A stretch of DNA of 64,000 nt, taken from positions 8,054,788 to 8,118,787 of the forward strand of contig CM043793.1 in assembly GCA_023974075.1 (NCBI GenBank). Reading direction: 5' to 3'. The DNA comes from Chaenocephalus aceratus (Eukaryota > Chordata > Actinopteri > Perciformes > Channichthyidae). Below, piece after piece: positions 22,602 to 33,153 of this stretch (position 1 is its first letter; each line of letters opens with the position of its first letter). The position numbers and the translations under genes were made by a program. The notes under the pieces are model-generated. The model was given only the letters and a program-made list of their open reading frames with translations. It had not been told where the DNA came from and ran no database searches.

Positions 22602-24180
22602 ATGTACCGACCGGCCTTGGTGGCACTTACAGTGCTGCTCTGCTCTTCACCCTTTGTCCATGGAGGTAAAGTGTTGGTGGTCCCCTTGGATGGAAGCCAC
22701 TGGATCAACATGAAAGTTCTTGTTGAGGAACTTCACTCGAGAGGTCATACAATCACAGTGTTGAGGTCATCAGACAGCATGTACATCAAGCAAGAGTCTC
22801 CTTACTATGAGTCCATCACAATGGATTCCTCTGCTGGTTTTAATAAGGAAATTATTGGGTTATTTACAACCAAAATGATAAACATGCGGCGGAGAGGAGC
22901 TTCACTTTGGTCTCGTATATCTCTGGAGTATGAAATGGGGAAGCAGTTTTCTCAGATGCACAAAAATCAGGTTGAGATGGTAGGGGACATTTTTGAGAAC
23001 ACCCAACTGATGCAGAGCCTGAATGATGCCAAGTATGATTTGGTTTTGACAGACCCTGGACTCGGTGGAGGGGTGTTTCTTGGTCACCGTTTGGGTCTTC
23101 CACTTGTCTTCAATGTGAGGTGGACTGTTCAGGGGGATGGTCATGATGCAATTGCCCCTTCCCCATTGTCATATGTCCCAATATCAGGGACAGAGATGAC
23201 TGACAAGATGACTTTTCCTCAACGGGTCAAGAACTTACTCATGTATGTCTTAACACGGTTTCTAATCTGGCATATCACAGATTCAAACTACACACCATTT
23301 GTCCAGCGTTACTTTGGAAATGATGTTCATTACATGGAGCTTTTTCAGGCAGCAGACATCTGGCTAATGAGGAACGATTTTACCTTTGAGTTCCCAAGAC
23401 CCACAATGCCAAACATTGTCTACATGTCAGGATTTCAGTGCAAACCCTCCAAGCCCCTGTCTGAAGAATTAGAAGACTTTGTCCAGAGCTCTGGTGAACA
23501 TGGTGTTATCGTTATGACTTTGGGAACCCTGGTAGCAGCACTTCCTGAGGACATTACTGAGGACATTGCTGCTGCTTTTGCCCAACTTCCTCAGAAGGTG
23601 ATCTGGAGGCACAAAGGCAAAAGACCATCAACCCTCGGCAACAACACCTTACTGTTGGACTGGCTGCCTCAAAACGACCTCCTGGGTCACCCCAAGACCA
23701 AATTGTTTGTGGCCCACGGAGGCACCAATGGAATCCAGGAGGCCATCTACCACGGTGTACCCCTTGTGGGCCTGCCCCTCATGTTTGACCAGCCTGACAA
23801 CTTCTTCAGGATGAAAGCAAGAGGTGTGGCCCAAGTCCTGGACATTGCAACTGTGAACAAAGACAACTTCCTGGAGGTGCTGAAGGAGGTACTCTTGACC
23901 CAACCTACAGGGAGAAGATGAGGTGCTGTCTAACCTGCACAGAGACCAGCCCATGAAACCACTGGACAAGGCCATGTTCTGGATCGAGTTTGTGATGAGG
24001 AACAAGGGAGCAGCACATCTTAGGACAGAGTCTTACAAGATGTCCAAGATCCAGTACCACTCGATCGATGTGGTGGCGTTTCTACTGGCAGTTATGTTGC
24101 TAGTATTAACAGTTTTTCTTGTTGCAGTTAAAGTTATGTGGAAATGTTTGTTTTCTAGAAGCAAGGTCAAAAGTGAATAA
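22602..24180 (+). pseudogene. UDP-glucuronosyltransferase, copy B, frame broken by two 1-nt deletions
   Basis: Tandem paralogue of copy A, 6.7 kb downstream. The start ATG at 22602 sits 2 nt after CTCTTTCAG, as in copy A, and opens MYRPALVALTVLLCSSPFVH (signal peptide). It has GSHWINM, YDLVLTDP, the LFVAHGGTNGIQEAIYHG signature, a membrane anchor and a KVKSE tail (KxKxx). The span is 1579 nt against 1581 in copy A. The difference is two deletions: near 23894 (CTCTTGACCC where A has CTCTATGACCC) and near 23925 (ATGAGGTGC where A has ATGAGGGTGC). The first frame therefore stops at 23921 and the last 85 residues are in another frame. The N-terminal substrate-binding half differs from A at many residues, but bases 23307 to about 24076 match A except for one substitution and these deletions. 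It is either a very recent pseudogene or an intact gene with assembly errors. Confidence 0.85.
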
Positions 24181-25627
24181 TGAATATACTGCTACCGACA
24201 TACACAGTCGTACATTTTTAAAAACATTTATACTTGGTAACTAGTCTGAACTGTATCAAGATGTATTATGAGCATGTCTTACATTGTTATCCTAACTTTA
24301 GCTTTAGTGTGTGTATCCAGGTTTTGAAAATGTTGTTGGTATAATCTTTTTTTTATTAATTTCACAAATAGCTGTATATTACGATTGTCTGTCAATAAGA
24401 CTGGGGGAAGGACTACTTGCTTTTTATTTTATCATGACTTTTAGCTTTGATATGACGTTGTTCTGTGATTGTTCCACGGATCTATGTGCATATCAGTTTG
24501 TGTTTATTTCTCACACTCATCTAGTATTTCACATTATCCTGTTGTCTTTTTTAATGATCATTTGTGGCATGTTGCCTATATGAGAGCTACGAGTCGTGTA
24601 GGGAGACATGAAGACTGAGGGGTAGGACAACAAAGGTGCAGTAAAGGTCCCCAGCCAAACCTGGGACCTTTTGGTTATTTGGTTGGCACCATTGAAGCTT
24701 AAATGTACAATGTGTAAGATAAGGCCAGCATTTTGGTTTAAAAAATGTCCCACACTATCGTGTATGTAATATTTAGAAAGCTGACGCTATGTTGAAAACT
24801 ATAATCAAACAAATCTACTAATATTAGCATGCTTAGCAGAGCTTGGTGCAATCTGTCATGTAATACCACTTTTTATTTTAGAGGCCTTAGTGTCTCACTG
24901 TGACGTCCAGTATGCCCTCAGTTCTGAGGACTAAGAAGTAGCGTCGATCCAAGGGTTTATCAATACTGTAATACATCCATTGTACATTTTTATATTGGAT
25001 TTAATTAAAGTGGCAGAAAATACACTTTATAGATCGGTTAGCTGTAGGGGGATGATGAACCGATATTAAGGCCACGCCCCACAACTGCTCGAGCAAATCA
25101 AGAGTTGAGCACAGCCACTTGGCTTCTACGTTAGCACCACAGTTTGGCTAGACTTACTACTACTAACACCTAACCATAATACCTTTTAGAAATACATTAA
25201 TGATAGAATTGAGACTTGCTTGATGACACACATTTGTAATTCATGTTTCAGTCGGAGTTTATTCCACACAGTTTAAGTTGAATGCAGCTGTGTGAAGCAC
25301 TTTGGAGTGGGAAACACTGGAGGCCTGCCCCTACTCCCCGCCAGATCAGGACACGCTCTGTGGCTACCATAACACAGGCTAACGCCACAAGTAAACATTA
25401 CAAGATTGCATGGTGTTATTTGATCTGTTCGTTGAGTTTCATTAGTTTGGCGGAAGTTTCTCTGGGCAAAAGTCACACTGACCAAGGGCACTTTTATGAT
25501 TTGATGTTGGCCCTGGGGAATTGTCAGTCATATGGTCATTTATGATGTAACTATGTTATGGGTTGTGTCTCTTCTGTGAGCATGGCAACACAGATGAAAA
25601 AAGAGTTTAGTATGGTATGAGACTCAC
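24181..25627. other. Downstream flank of UGT copy B / sh2d3c intron
   Basis: No exon, TE terminus or RNA gene recognised. The short open frames present look random. Confidence 0.4.
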
Positions 25628-25701
25628 TGTTGTAGACAGTGGAGAATTCTGCAGCAGTCAGCAGAGGACGGTCGTCCTGCTCCCTGTGTACATCTGACTC
25701 C
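25628..25701 (-). CDS. sh2d3c: sh2d3c 74-nt linker exon
   Basis: Acceptor CTCTCCACCACAG/GGAGTC preceded by a very long CT tract (25733-25786 plus strand is GA), donor CTACAACA/GTGAGT. It enters in phase 2, encodes ESDVHREQDDRPLLTAAEFS plus TVYN, and leaves in phase 1, which fits the following exon exactly. It lies in the linker between the SH2 and Cas-binding domains. Since 74 is not a multiple of 3, skipping it would shift the frame. Assignment rests on splice sites and phase, with only weak residue similarity to mammalian linkers. Confidence 0.65.
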
Positions 25702-25729
25702 CTGTGGTGGAGAGAGGAAGGACTGCATG

Positions 25730-25732
<3 letters not shown>

Positions 25733-25784
<52 letters not shown>

Positions 25785-25786
25785 CA
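25733..25786 (+). repeat. (GA)n tract; CT tract on the sh2d3c strand
   Basis: GA repeat with one interruption, 30 bp upstream (in transcript direction) of the 74-nt exon acceptor, so it extends that exon's polypyrimidine tract. Confidence 0.9.
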
Positions 25787-25958
25787 CAGATGATAGATGG
25801 TTATCACCATACAGGAACATGTTCATTTAGATTTTTTTTTAACTATTTCTGACTAATAAAATATTATTCAAATGGCGTTATGTTTGTGTATTATTATGCT
25901 TTAATGACGCTTTGTCGCAACATGTTGAAACTTTTCTACACTAACCAAGACACAAACA

Positions 25959-26317
25959 TTAAAGGGTATTTTTGGGGTTTCCCTTTCCTGTAGTGTGTTA
26001 TATAGCTTTTTGAAAACGCATCGATTGGATTTACTTCCGTAACATACAGTAATGACATCACTATGTAACGCTCCAACATATCGTACGTAATAGGCTAAGG
26101 GGTGGGATTTCTCTTAGCAGTTGACCAATCACAACAGAGCTAGCAATCAGAGCAGACTGGGCTCTGGTTTCAGACAGAGGGTGAAAAGAGGTGCTGCAGC
26201 ACAGGCAGTATGAGAAAAATAAAGAGCTGTTTGAACATTAAAGCATGGAGACATGTCCCAGGAGAGACACTACATACTGATATGAAACCTGTATTGAGCA
26301 TAATAGGGCCCATTTAA
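25959..26317 (+). mobile_element. TTAA MITE family 1, near full-length
   Basis: TTAA at both ends (25959-25962, 26314-26317); right end AGCATAATAGGGCCCATTTAA minus a few bases; internal GGGCTCTGGTTTCAGACAG and GCTGCAGCACAGGCAG blocks. In the intron between the SH2 exon and the linker exon. Confidence 0.8.
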
Positions 26318-26390
26318 TTCTTTCCTGAATTGCTTATTTTGGATATGAGGCCATATGAAAAAAAAGTGATGTATGTCAGTGAAATGTTAC

Positions 26391-26759
26391 CTTTCCGGAC
26401 AGACCCTCCCCTCTCGGTGGCTTGAGGGAGGGCTGACAGCAGTGCAGAAGGCGGTCTGCAGGTAGCTGAGAGGCAGAGTCCTGTTCAGTGGCTGCTGAAT
26501 CTGAGCCTCGCTCCACCTGGTCAGAGCCGCCTTGCTGCCCACGTAGAAGTGAACAAGAGCTGGCAAAGAGTCAAACGCTTCGTCCTCCAGGCTGTACTGC
26601 ACCCGGGTGTACGTCTCACTGGACTGAACCAGCGTCTTCCTGATGACAAAGTGAAGGGTTTTTCTGCTCCCAGTGGCACGTGAGCAAGAAGTCGCCCTGA
26701 CAGGACTGAGAGTCTCTGAGGAGGAAGTCGCCGTGGTTCACCACCAGACTCTCAGACAC
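26391..26759 (-). CDS. sh2d3c: sh2d3c main SH2-domain exon, with one apparent 1-nt insertion
   Basis: A 369-nt exon from CTGCTCAG/GTGTCTGAG to CCGGAAAG/GTAACA. It encodes VSESLVVNHGDFLLRDSQ (FLLRD is the SH2 FLVR-type motif with the phosphotyrosine-binding Arg), LLTCHWEQK, then LHFVIRKTLVQ, YTRVQYSLEDEAFDSLPALV and NRTLPLSYL, covering the rest of the SH2 domain. The frame changes within about 26660-26675, where the minus strand reads GGGAGCAGAAAAACCC. Removing one base (for example one A of the A5 run) restores the frame and gives the expected spacing between the Trp and Leu-His-Phe. The exon phases agree (368 nt leaves phase 2, as the next exon requires). As written the gene would be truncated here, so an assembly homopolymer error is likely. 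Confidence 0.88.
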
Positions 26760-27798
26760 CTGAGCAGAAATATTAATTCAATCAGCATCTTTTTTTTTCT
26801 TCTTTTTAAAAAAAGACAAATAAACATTTTTCACAGATAATTCAAACAGCATAATGGTTCTGGTCATGACTTTTGGCAACATTATAGCAACTTGTTTTTA
26901 TGTCGAATGTACTGTATATAAAAATGCTGCTGCTACTACTTTTTTATGTTTTTATAGGTCAACAAGAAGATAAATCATTCATGTTTACAATTCACCGATA
27001 CAAATACCACAAATGAAAATCCACTTGTAATTAAATGTAAATGAATACAGTGCAACACACCAACTCCATAGATGCCTTTTGGAATTCATATAAAACAAAA
27101 AAGACTTGGGGGGGGGGGGGGGATATTGAAAGATAGCTTTCAAGAACCTGTGATTGTAAAAAATGTAACCAACCTGCCTATTTCAAAATACCGAGAAAAT
27201 AAGATATCCTTATCCAAATCTTTTCTCGTCATTAGTTTATAATAAGTTGATTTGGCAGCGTTTTCCGAAAGCACTGCATACACAGAGCGCTGCAAATACA
27301 AAACACTGCAAAGATAAACAGTCGGCCAATTTTATAATCCCTAAACATCAACAAGCGTTCCTGTCCCAGCTGTGTGCATCACTTTTAAGTGTCCCCGTTT
27401 CTCCGTTGTGAATTGAACTGATACAGCTGTTTTTTATTTGCGTGTTGTTTATGCAGCACTTTTAATAAATGCTTTGCATGGTTTTATCAAGTTGGTGAAG
27501 AAGTGTTTTCATCTGTTTTGGCTAATTTGTGTTTCTTTATTGTATCGTTTTTGAAACTCGGCGTGTTCCTCCTAATGGAAATGTTTTGGGCCGTTGTAGC
27601 GCGTGTGCTCGGCCACCGCTACCTTGATTTAAAAAAATGGAATAGAATATTACTTTATCACTAAAGAACAGTATTAAGGAAAAACTATTTCATAACACAA
27701 CTTACAAGCTCTGTAGATGGAGGTGAAACCACAACATCAAATCTCCCAGCATCCAAACCTCTTAGGAAACACCATCTTAGGCTCATCGTCATACGTCT

Positions 27799-27821
27799 GT
27801 GTGTGTGTGTGTGTGGGTGGG

Positions 27822-27852
<31 letters not shown>

Positions 27853-27861
27853 TGTGTGTGT
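27799..27861 (+). repeat. (GT)n microsatellite beside the SH2-exon donor
   Basis: Reads CA on the sh2d3c transcript, beginning about 10 nt after the 5' splice site at 27872. Confidence 0.95.
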
Positions 27862-27872
27862 TTGAGGCCTAC

Positions 27873-28001
27873 CTCCCAGGGGATTGGTCCATGGTACCAG
27901 GCATGGCTCTTCAGGTTGCTGCCGCTCAGTTTCAGCTCCTCCTCCAGCTGCTTCCTCAGCTTCTCCGACGGAGGCTCCAGCCAGAACTGGTCTTTGGAGA
28001 A
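27873..28001 (-). CDS. sh2d3c: sh2d3c exon: pre-SH2 helix and start of SH2 domain
   Basis: A 129-nt exon (43 codons, phase 0 at both ends) after CCCTTCAAG, donor GGGAG/GTAGGC. It encodes FSKDQFWLEPPSEKLRKQ, the LEEELKLSGSNLKSHAWYHG segment and IPWE. The HAWYHG.IPWE motif is the beginning of the NSP-family SH2 domain (Trp-Tyr-His-Gly). The Arg usual after HG (HGRIPRE) is Pro in this protein. In transcript direction a long CA-rich tract begins about 10 nt after the donor (27799-27861 on the plus strand reads GT). Confidence 0.9.
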
Positions 28002-28225
28002 CTTGAAGGGCATCACAAGGGCACACTCAGACACAACAACCCAACAAATCAAAGAGCACACACTAGAGCCTTCATGTGGCATCTTCCCAGTTTGGGTTCA
28101 CAAATCCCAACAGAGGCGATCTCTACTGTTGCATTTCTGCGGCTTCTTGAAATGTTTCATCCTTTGCGAGAACAGAATTGTGGGTAAATCTAGTCAAACC
28201 GCAGCCTTATCAGCTCTGTTGTTGT

Positions 28226-28295
28226 GTGAGTGTGTGTGAGTGTGTTGTGTGTGTGTGTGTGTGTGTGTGTGTTGTGTGTGTGTGTGTGTGTGTGT
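28226..28295 (+). repeat. (GT)n microsatellite
   Basis: Interrupted GT tract in the intron upstream of the 27873-28001 exon. Confidence 0.95.
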
Positions 28296-28560
28296 TAACA
28301 GGGAGCACAGAGGGGGTGAGGTAGGAGGAAGGACAGCTCTGGCATTCCCACACTGGCATCAACACTGGCGACACCAGGGGCCCAAGACCCAGACCCGTGC
28401 TGGAGTCTTGGCCCGGTCGCTGTGGCAACGTCATTGTGCGATGGGGGTCATCACTCAGTGGCGCTTTGTCAGACGCGTCCTTTATACAAATAGGAACAAC
28501 AAATGAAGATACTGTATATCAAGAGGTACGCCAGCAGCAGGCCGGGAATGCTTTTGTTTA

Positions 28561-28652
<92 letters not shown>
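28561..28652 (+). repeat. (CA)n microsatellite, about 46 units
   Basis: Near-pure CA tract of 92 bp; Cys/Val open frames are artefacts. Confidence 0.95.
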
Positions 28653-29179
28653 ACTTACTGTCAATACACACCGTTTTATAGGTGGCATGTTTTTCTTCTC
28701 TTCGACGCCTCCCACCCCTCCCTTGTTTTTGCCAGAATGGTTTTGTCCCACTAGAGTGTGAATCAGGGCTGGGCACCGGGCCAGGTCCACTTCAAAACAA
28801 CATAGAAGAATGTGTGCATATACGGTTTGTGTGTGTGTCTGTGAGTGTGTTTTGGAGGGGGGGAAGACCTGGAAGCCACTAATGAATTGCTTTCATTTCA
28901 TTAGCTATATCATTCATTGCCAGCTTGTCCCTTTTAGACAAGTGTGTTTCTCAAGTATCCAATTATAAGTCAATGAGCTGGAAATTCTCTCTGTGTGCGT
29001 TTCTTTCCACCTTTTTCCAGGCAGAGCTGCCGGGCGAATCGAGGCCGTTGAGGTTACCAGGGGCAACCGCAGACGCTTCAAAGCTTTTTATCCGCAAAGG
29101 ACCACATTCCCGAGCCTTTTCTGTCACCCATCCTAATTTAATTAGAGTGCCTAAAGCAGAGGATCACAGTAATTTTCAT

Positions 29180-29315
29180 TTAAAGGGGCCCTATTTTGCT
29201 AATTTCAGGTTCATATTTGTATTTTGTGCCTCAGTTGCATCTGATTGGTTAGCTGGCCGCCACTGTTGTGATTGTACAACCGCTTAGAGATGTCCCGCCC
29301 CTTAGCATGTCTTAT
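29180..29315 (+). mobile_element. TTAA MITE family 1, left-end fragment
   Basis: TTAAAGGGGCCCTATTTTGC start plus GATTGGTTAGCTGGCC block; the right end is lost at the LINE fragment that follows. Confidence 0.6.
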
Positions 29316-29324
29316 ACAATAGGC

Positions 29325-29480
29325 AAGGCAAGGCAAGGCAAGTTTATGTATATAGCACTTTTCAACACAAGGCAATTCAAAGTGCTTTACAAAAACGAAA
29401 GACATTAAGAAAATGGCATTTAAAATCAGTCATTAAAAATAAAAGCTAATAAAATAAACATAAAAAGAAAAAATACATGG
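29325..29480 (-). mobile_element. LINE 3'-end fragment, 5'-truncated
   Basis: Reverse complement of the 3' end at 35080-35160: (AAGGC)n tail, CAATTCAAAGTGCTTTAC, AAGACATTAAGAAAATGGC. Confidence 0.7.
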
Positions 29481-29579
29481 ATAAAAGTTACAGTGGCGCT
29501 TTCACACCAAGTACTTTGCCGTACTGAAGGAAGCCACATATAAACAAGTTAAGATTGTTAGATGAAAAGATTAGCTTAC

Positions 29580-29619
29580 CTTCACATACTCTCCACTGCT
29601 GTCTGTCTTGTCCCGCGGA
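29580..29619 (-). CDS. sh2d3c: sh2d3c 40-nt exon leading to the SH2 domain
   Basis: Acceptor TTTTTCAG/TCCGCGG, donor GTGAAG/GTAAGC. It enters in phase 2 and encodes PRDKTDSSGEYVK, matching the GSDYVK stretch just before the KFSKEKY motif of SH2D3C. Length and phase connect both the long N-terminal exon and the candidate short first exon to the next exon. Confidence 0.82.
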
Positions 29620-30211
29620 CTGAAAAATGACAGAAACACATGAGGTTTTGCTTTATTATAAGTGTCTTTTGGCGATTGCTCATTTATATTTCTAAAGGGC
29701 TTAGACAGCCAGGGGGGATAGGGGGGAATTAGGTTGTCTCTATTTAATTCTCATTTGATGCATACTTTTTTGGTCTCTTGTTAGGACACCTTGTTACCAC
29801 TTCTTGAAATTAAATAACGCCTTAAAATACTAAAGTATGTATATCTTAGTATGTTTTTCTCCAAAGCAGTATGTTATTTGGAAGTCATTATAATGAAAAC
29901 ATTTATTTAGGTGAACAGATTGAACCAAACAACAAAATAAGTATGAATTGTTCCTTGAATATTGGTGTGGTGTGCACTGACCTAAAGACTCTTCAAAATA
30001 CAGAACTGTTTAGTATATTAATACATTTTTAGGAAATGGAACTTTTAATTTTGGTTTGATGATATCTGGAATGAAGGCAATAGTCAAATGTACAGTAAGT
30101 GAGTATGACAAATGATTTGGAGTTTAACAATAATCTGCTGTATCAGGATTGTGTGGGTGGGGTTTAATCAGATTTGACTGATGACGGCATCTCCATGGCA
30201 ACATAAAAAAC

Positions 30212-33153
30212 TAGGGCTGTCAAACGATTACAATTTTTAATCAGATTAATCACAGCTTAAAAATTAATTAATCATGATTAATCACCATTCGAACTATGTC
30301 CAAAATATGCCCTTTCTTTATGTATATTGTTGGGAATGGAAAGATAAATGAAAGAAGACGGATATATCCATTTAACATACAGTATGTATGTTTTATTATA
30401 ACATTGTTCTGTGTGTCAAAATGAAAGACAGCCCACACACCTATCAATCATCAAACCGTGGGGTCTTAATTCATTACGTGTTGACTTCTATCAACGGGGG
30501 AGCACTTCAGGAAAGTCGACAGAGGGGGGGGCTAGTGGAGTACTTCGTGACCACAGAGTGTGAACGTTGTGATCAGCTGTTTTAGCTGTTTTAGGGGAGT
30601 CTCCCTCCGCAGCCGGTTGGCGTAGTTTTGGCACAAGTCCGTTGTACAGACCAACGTTAACAGCAGCCTGTCTGTGCACACGTAGACCGACTCTGTCCTC
30701 CGGTGACCTAACCGCCTTCTGGAAAGCTTCACAAGTACGTCGGTACGCAAATGCGCTTTGTGACATAAGTGACGGTACGCATTTCAGATTACGCACATAA
30801 CCTGCGTACCAGTTATGTGCACCCCTGCACTACAGCAAAAGTATTCTCCGTCGGGACTTCCTGCAACAACACCACGGCAAGGGCGCCGGAAGCGGGGGGG
30901 CCAGGGGGCCATTGGCCCCCCCACTTTACAGCCCTGCCCCACATTTTCGCAGCAGCGGATGCCGCGGAACACTGTACACATCCCGTTTCAATAATTCCCC
31001 TCTACTCTAAAGTCGCATCTAAAAAGAACGCCATCTGATCGAGCTGTGTATATTTAGTTATTTTTGATTATTATATTCAATCTCATTAGCTACAGGCATT
31101 TGTGAAGCTTGTAAAGGGAAGACCACAGCTCGCCTCTCACTCACCACTCTGCTCTTCCCCTCCCTCCGCTGACATTATGAATGTAAGGCGTATAGTAATC
31201 ATAGATAACACGGCAGGGTTACAGTTTGTTTTCATCTGATTTCAAATAAACAAAGTCTTGGCTTTCAGAATATTAAACTTGTTTTGTCAAATTCAGATGA
31301 TAAATACAGCTTTGAAGCTTTTAAAGGCATAATTACAAGCGGAGAACAGAGTAACTTGACGTCACAACAAGCATAACAACAGCCGGTGTTTCTCGTGAGT
31401 GTTTTCCCCGGGAAACAAACGCAAAAATACACAAACACACACACGTATACACACACACTCGCGAGCTTCCCCCAGACCAGTAATCCAAACGAAAATATCT
31501 TCCCTCCGTAGTACTTTGATCATTTGCTCCGCTAATAATCAATCAGATCGATCCAGAGAAGAGGACACTTTGAAGGCCTTTTTCTCAAAACTCGGTGACA
31601 GTCATTATATAATGTGACATATTTTGCTTAATATTTGGAGTACAAAAACAATTCTGATATCATTAGAAAGCTAGGAATCTCCTCTTTCCAACAGTGTATA
31701 CAAATCAAAATGTGTCTTCGGATCAATGCGACTGATTTCGATAGAGCAGGTCACATTGCATTAGGTAAAATACAACAGGCAGACATAACAGGAAGAATAT
31801 GTACATTTTAACCCAATCAAATAGGACATTGTCACACCATTCAAATGTATCCATGTACATTACAACCAATAAAAAAGCTTAGATGTGTTTATTTGTTACG
31901 TTATCTGTTACGTTGTTCAGTGTGTGTCAGCCGTTAACCTAGATAGATAAACTTGCCAACATGTCAGAAGAACCGGCGCATAAGAAAACAAAATACAGAC
32001 AAAGTAAGCTGAAATTCAACAACTTGAATGTCACATCCCTGACATCCACAACTCCGGAAGTGACGGAAGTGAGGGACGTAAACAAACGATTTAAGAAGGC
32101 ACACACAGACTGCTATTCATTTTCATCTCATCATGGCGATCTGGAATGATGCAAACGAAGACCTGCTCATCACCTTGATCCAGGAGAGGCCAGCTCTGTA
32201 TGATATTACGGAGAAAAGATACTCTTCTTCTTCTCTGTCTTCCGGTTGTTGCCTCTTTTGAATGACGAATACACACTACCGCCACCTGCTGGTAAGGAGA
32301 GTTATTGCCACTCACACACTGAAGTCGGTGCGGTGTGTTCCCGTGCGACACATGGCCAAAACGCAGGAGAACACGGCCAGGCAACAGCCGACTTCAGCGT
32401 CGGCTAGTCCTCTGGTGACTGCTTGGTGTGTCAGGGCCTTTAAGGGAAATAATTTTGACCGAAGATATTTAGATTTGCCGGCTAACGGGAACTCTGACGT
32501 GTGCTTCGCGGATGCGCTCGGCTCCTCTCGACTGCTGCTCGGGTCTGCTCGGTCAGCTTCCGGATGAGGAGGCATTCGTTCGACCAACTTACAGTAGTTA
32601 ACATTACAAACATTTTTAACAGGGGCCATAATAGTGTAAATAATGTTTGTTTTGGCAGTTATAACTGAATGTAATGTTTTCTACTTTTTTCCATCTGGGA
32701 AGGCATTTGCCTTCATCAGATGGAAAGTGTTTTGACCAACAACTTAAGTATTTCTTAAAGCTATGCAGGGCATGCAAGCGAGCAAACACAAACAAGAACA
32801 AACAAGTGAAATGAAGAATACAATTGAAATTGTACAATATAATATTGTGGTGGTTCATCTTATAATTCAGTCTAGAGAATGCACCAGACAGCATCTAAGA
32901 CCTGCAAAAATTAAAAAATGTCTAGGGGGAGGCCCCCCAAACCCTTCGTGCCATTTAGTCCGCATGCATTTTTCAGGGCAATCTCTATTGGGCTCAGGGC
33001 CATCTGTAAATTAGTTTAGATGGCCCTGTGCTTAAAAATGCGATTTTTAAAAATACGATTAAAAATGCGATTAAAAATGCGATTAATTTCGATTAATTAA
33101 TTACAAAGCCTCTAATTAATTACATTAATTTTTTTAATCGAGTCCCGGCTCTA
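30212..33153 (+). mobile_element. hAT-like element, 2.9 kb, with nested insertions
   Basis: Ends TAGGGCTGTCAAACGATTA and TTAATCGAGTCCCGGCTCTA are inverted; flanking 8-mers TAAAAAAC and AAAAAAAC (7 of 8) look like a target duplication. A short frame at 31961-32149 (MSEEPAHKKTKYRQSKLKFN) may be the N terminus of a transposase. A GGGGGCCATTGGCCCCCC motif at 30900-30920 marks another nested element. No intact transposase. Confidence 0.6.
32133..32222 (+). pseudogene. MADF-domain fragment (PIF/Harbinger accessory protein)
   Basis: ATG 32133 opens MAIWNDANEDLLITLIQERP then ALYDITEKRY, the start of a MADF (Myb/SANT-like) DNA-binding domain as found in Harbinger second proteins. It breaks after the Tyr into unrelated sequence containing a CCTGACACACC-type terminus near 32420, so only a scrap remains. 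Confidence 0.55.

Noticed and set aside
26391..28001. Assignment to BCAR3 or SH2D3A instead of SH2D3C
   Set aside because: The SH2 part alone is ambiguous, but the N-terminal exon (YARSSEMHTHVGT) and C-terminal exons (TMSIMLAVDVLGCTG, PLSNTSFPHVLPL) fit SH2D3C better.
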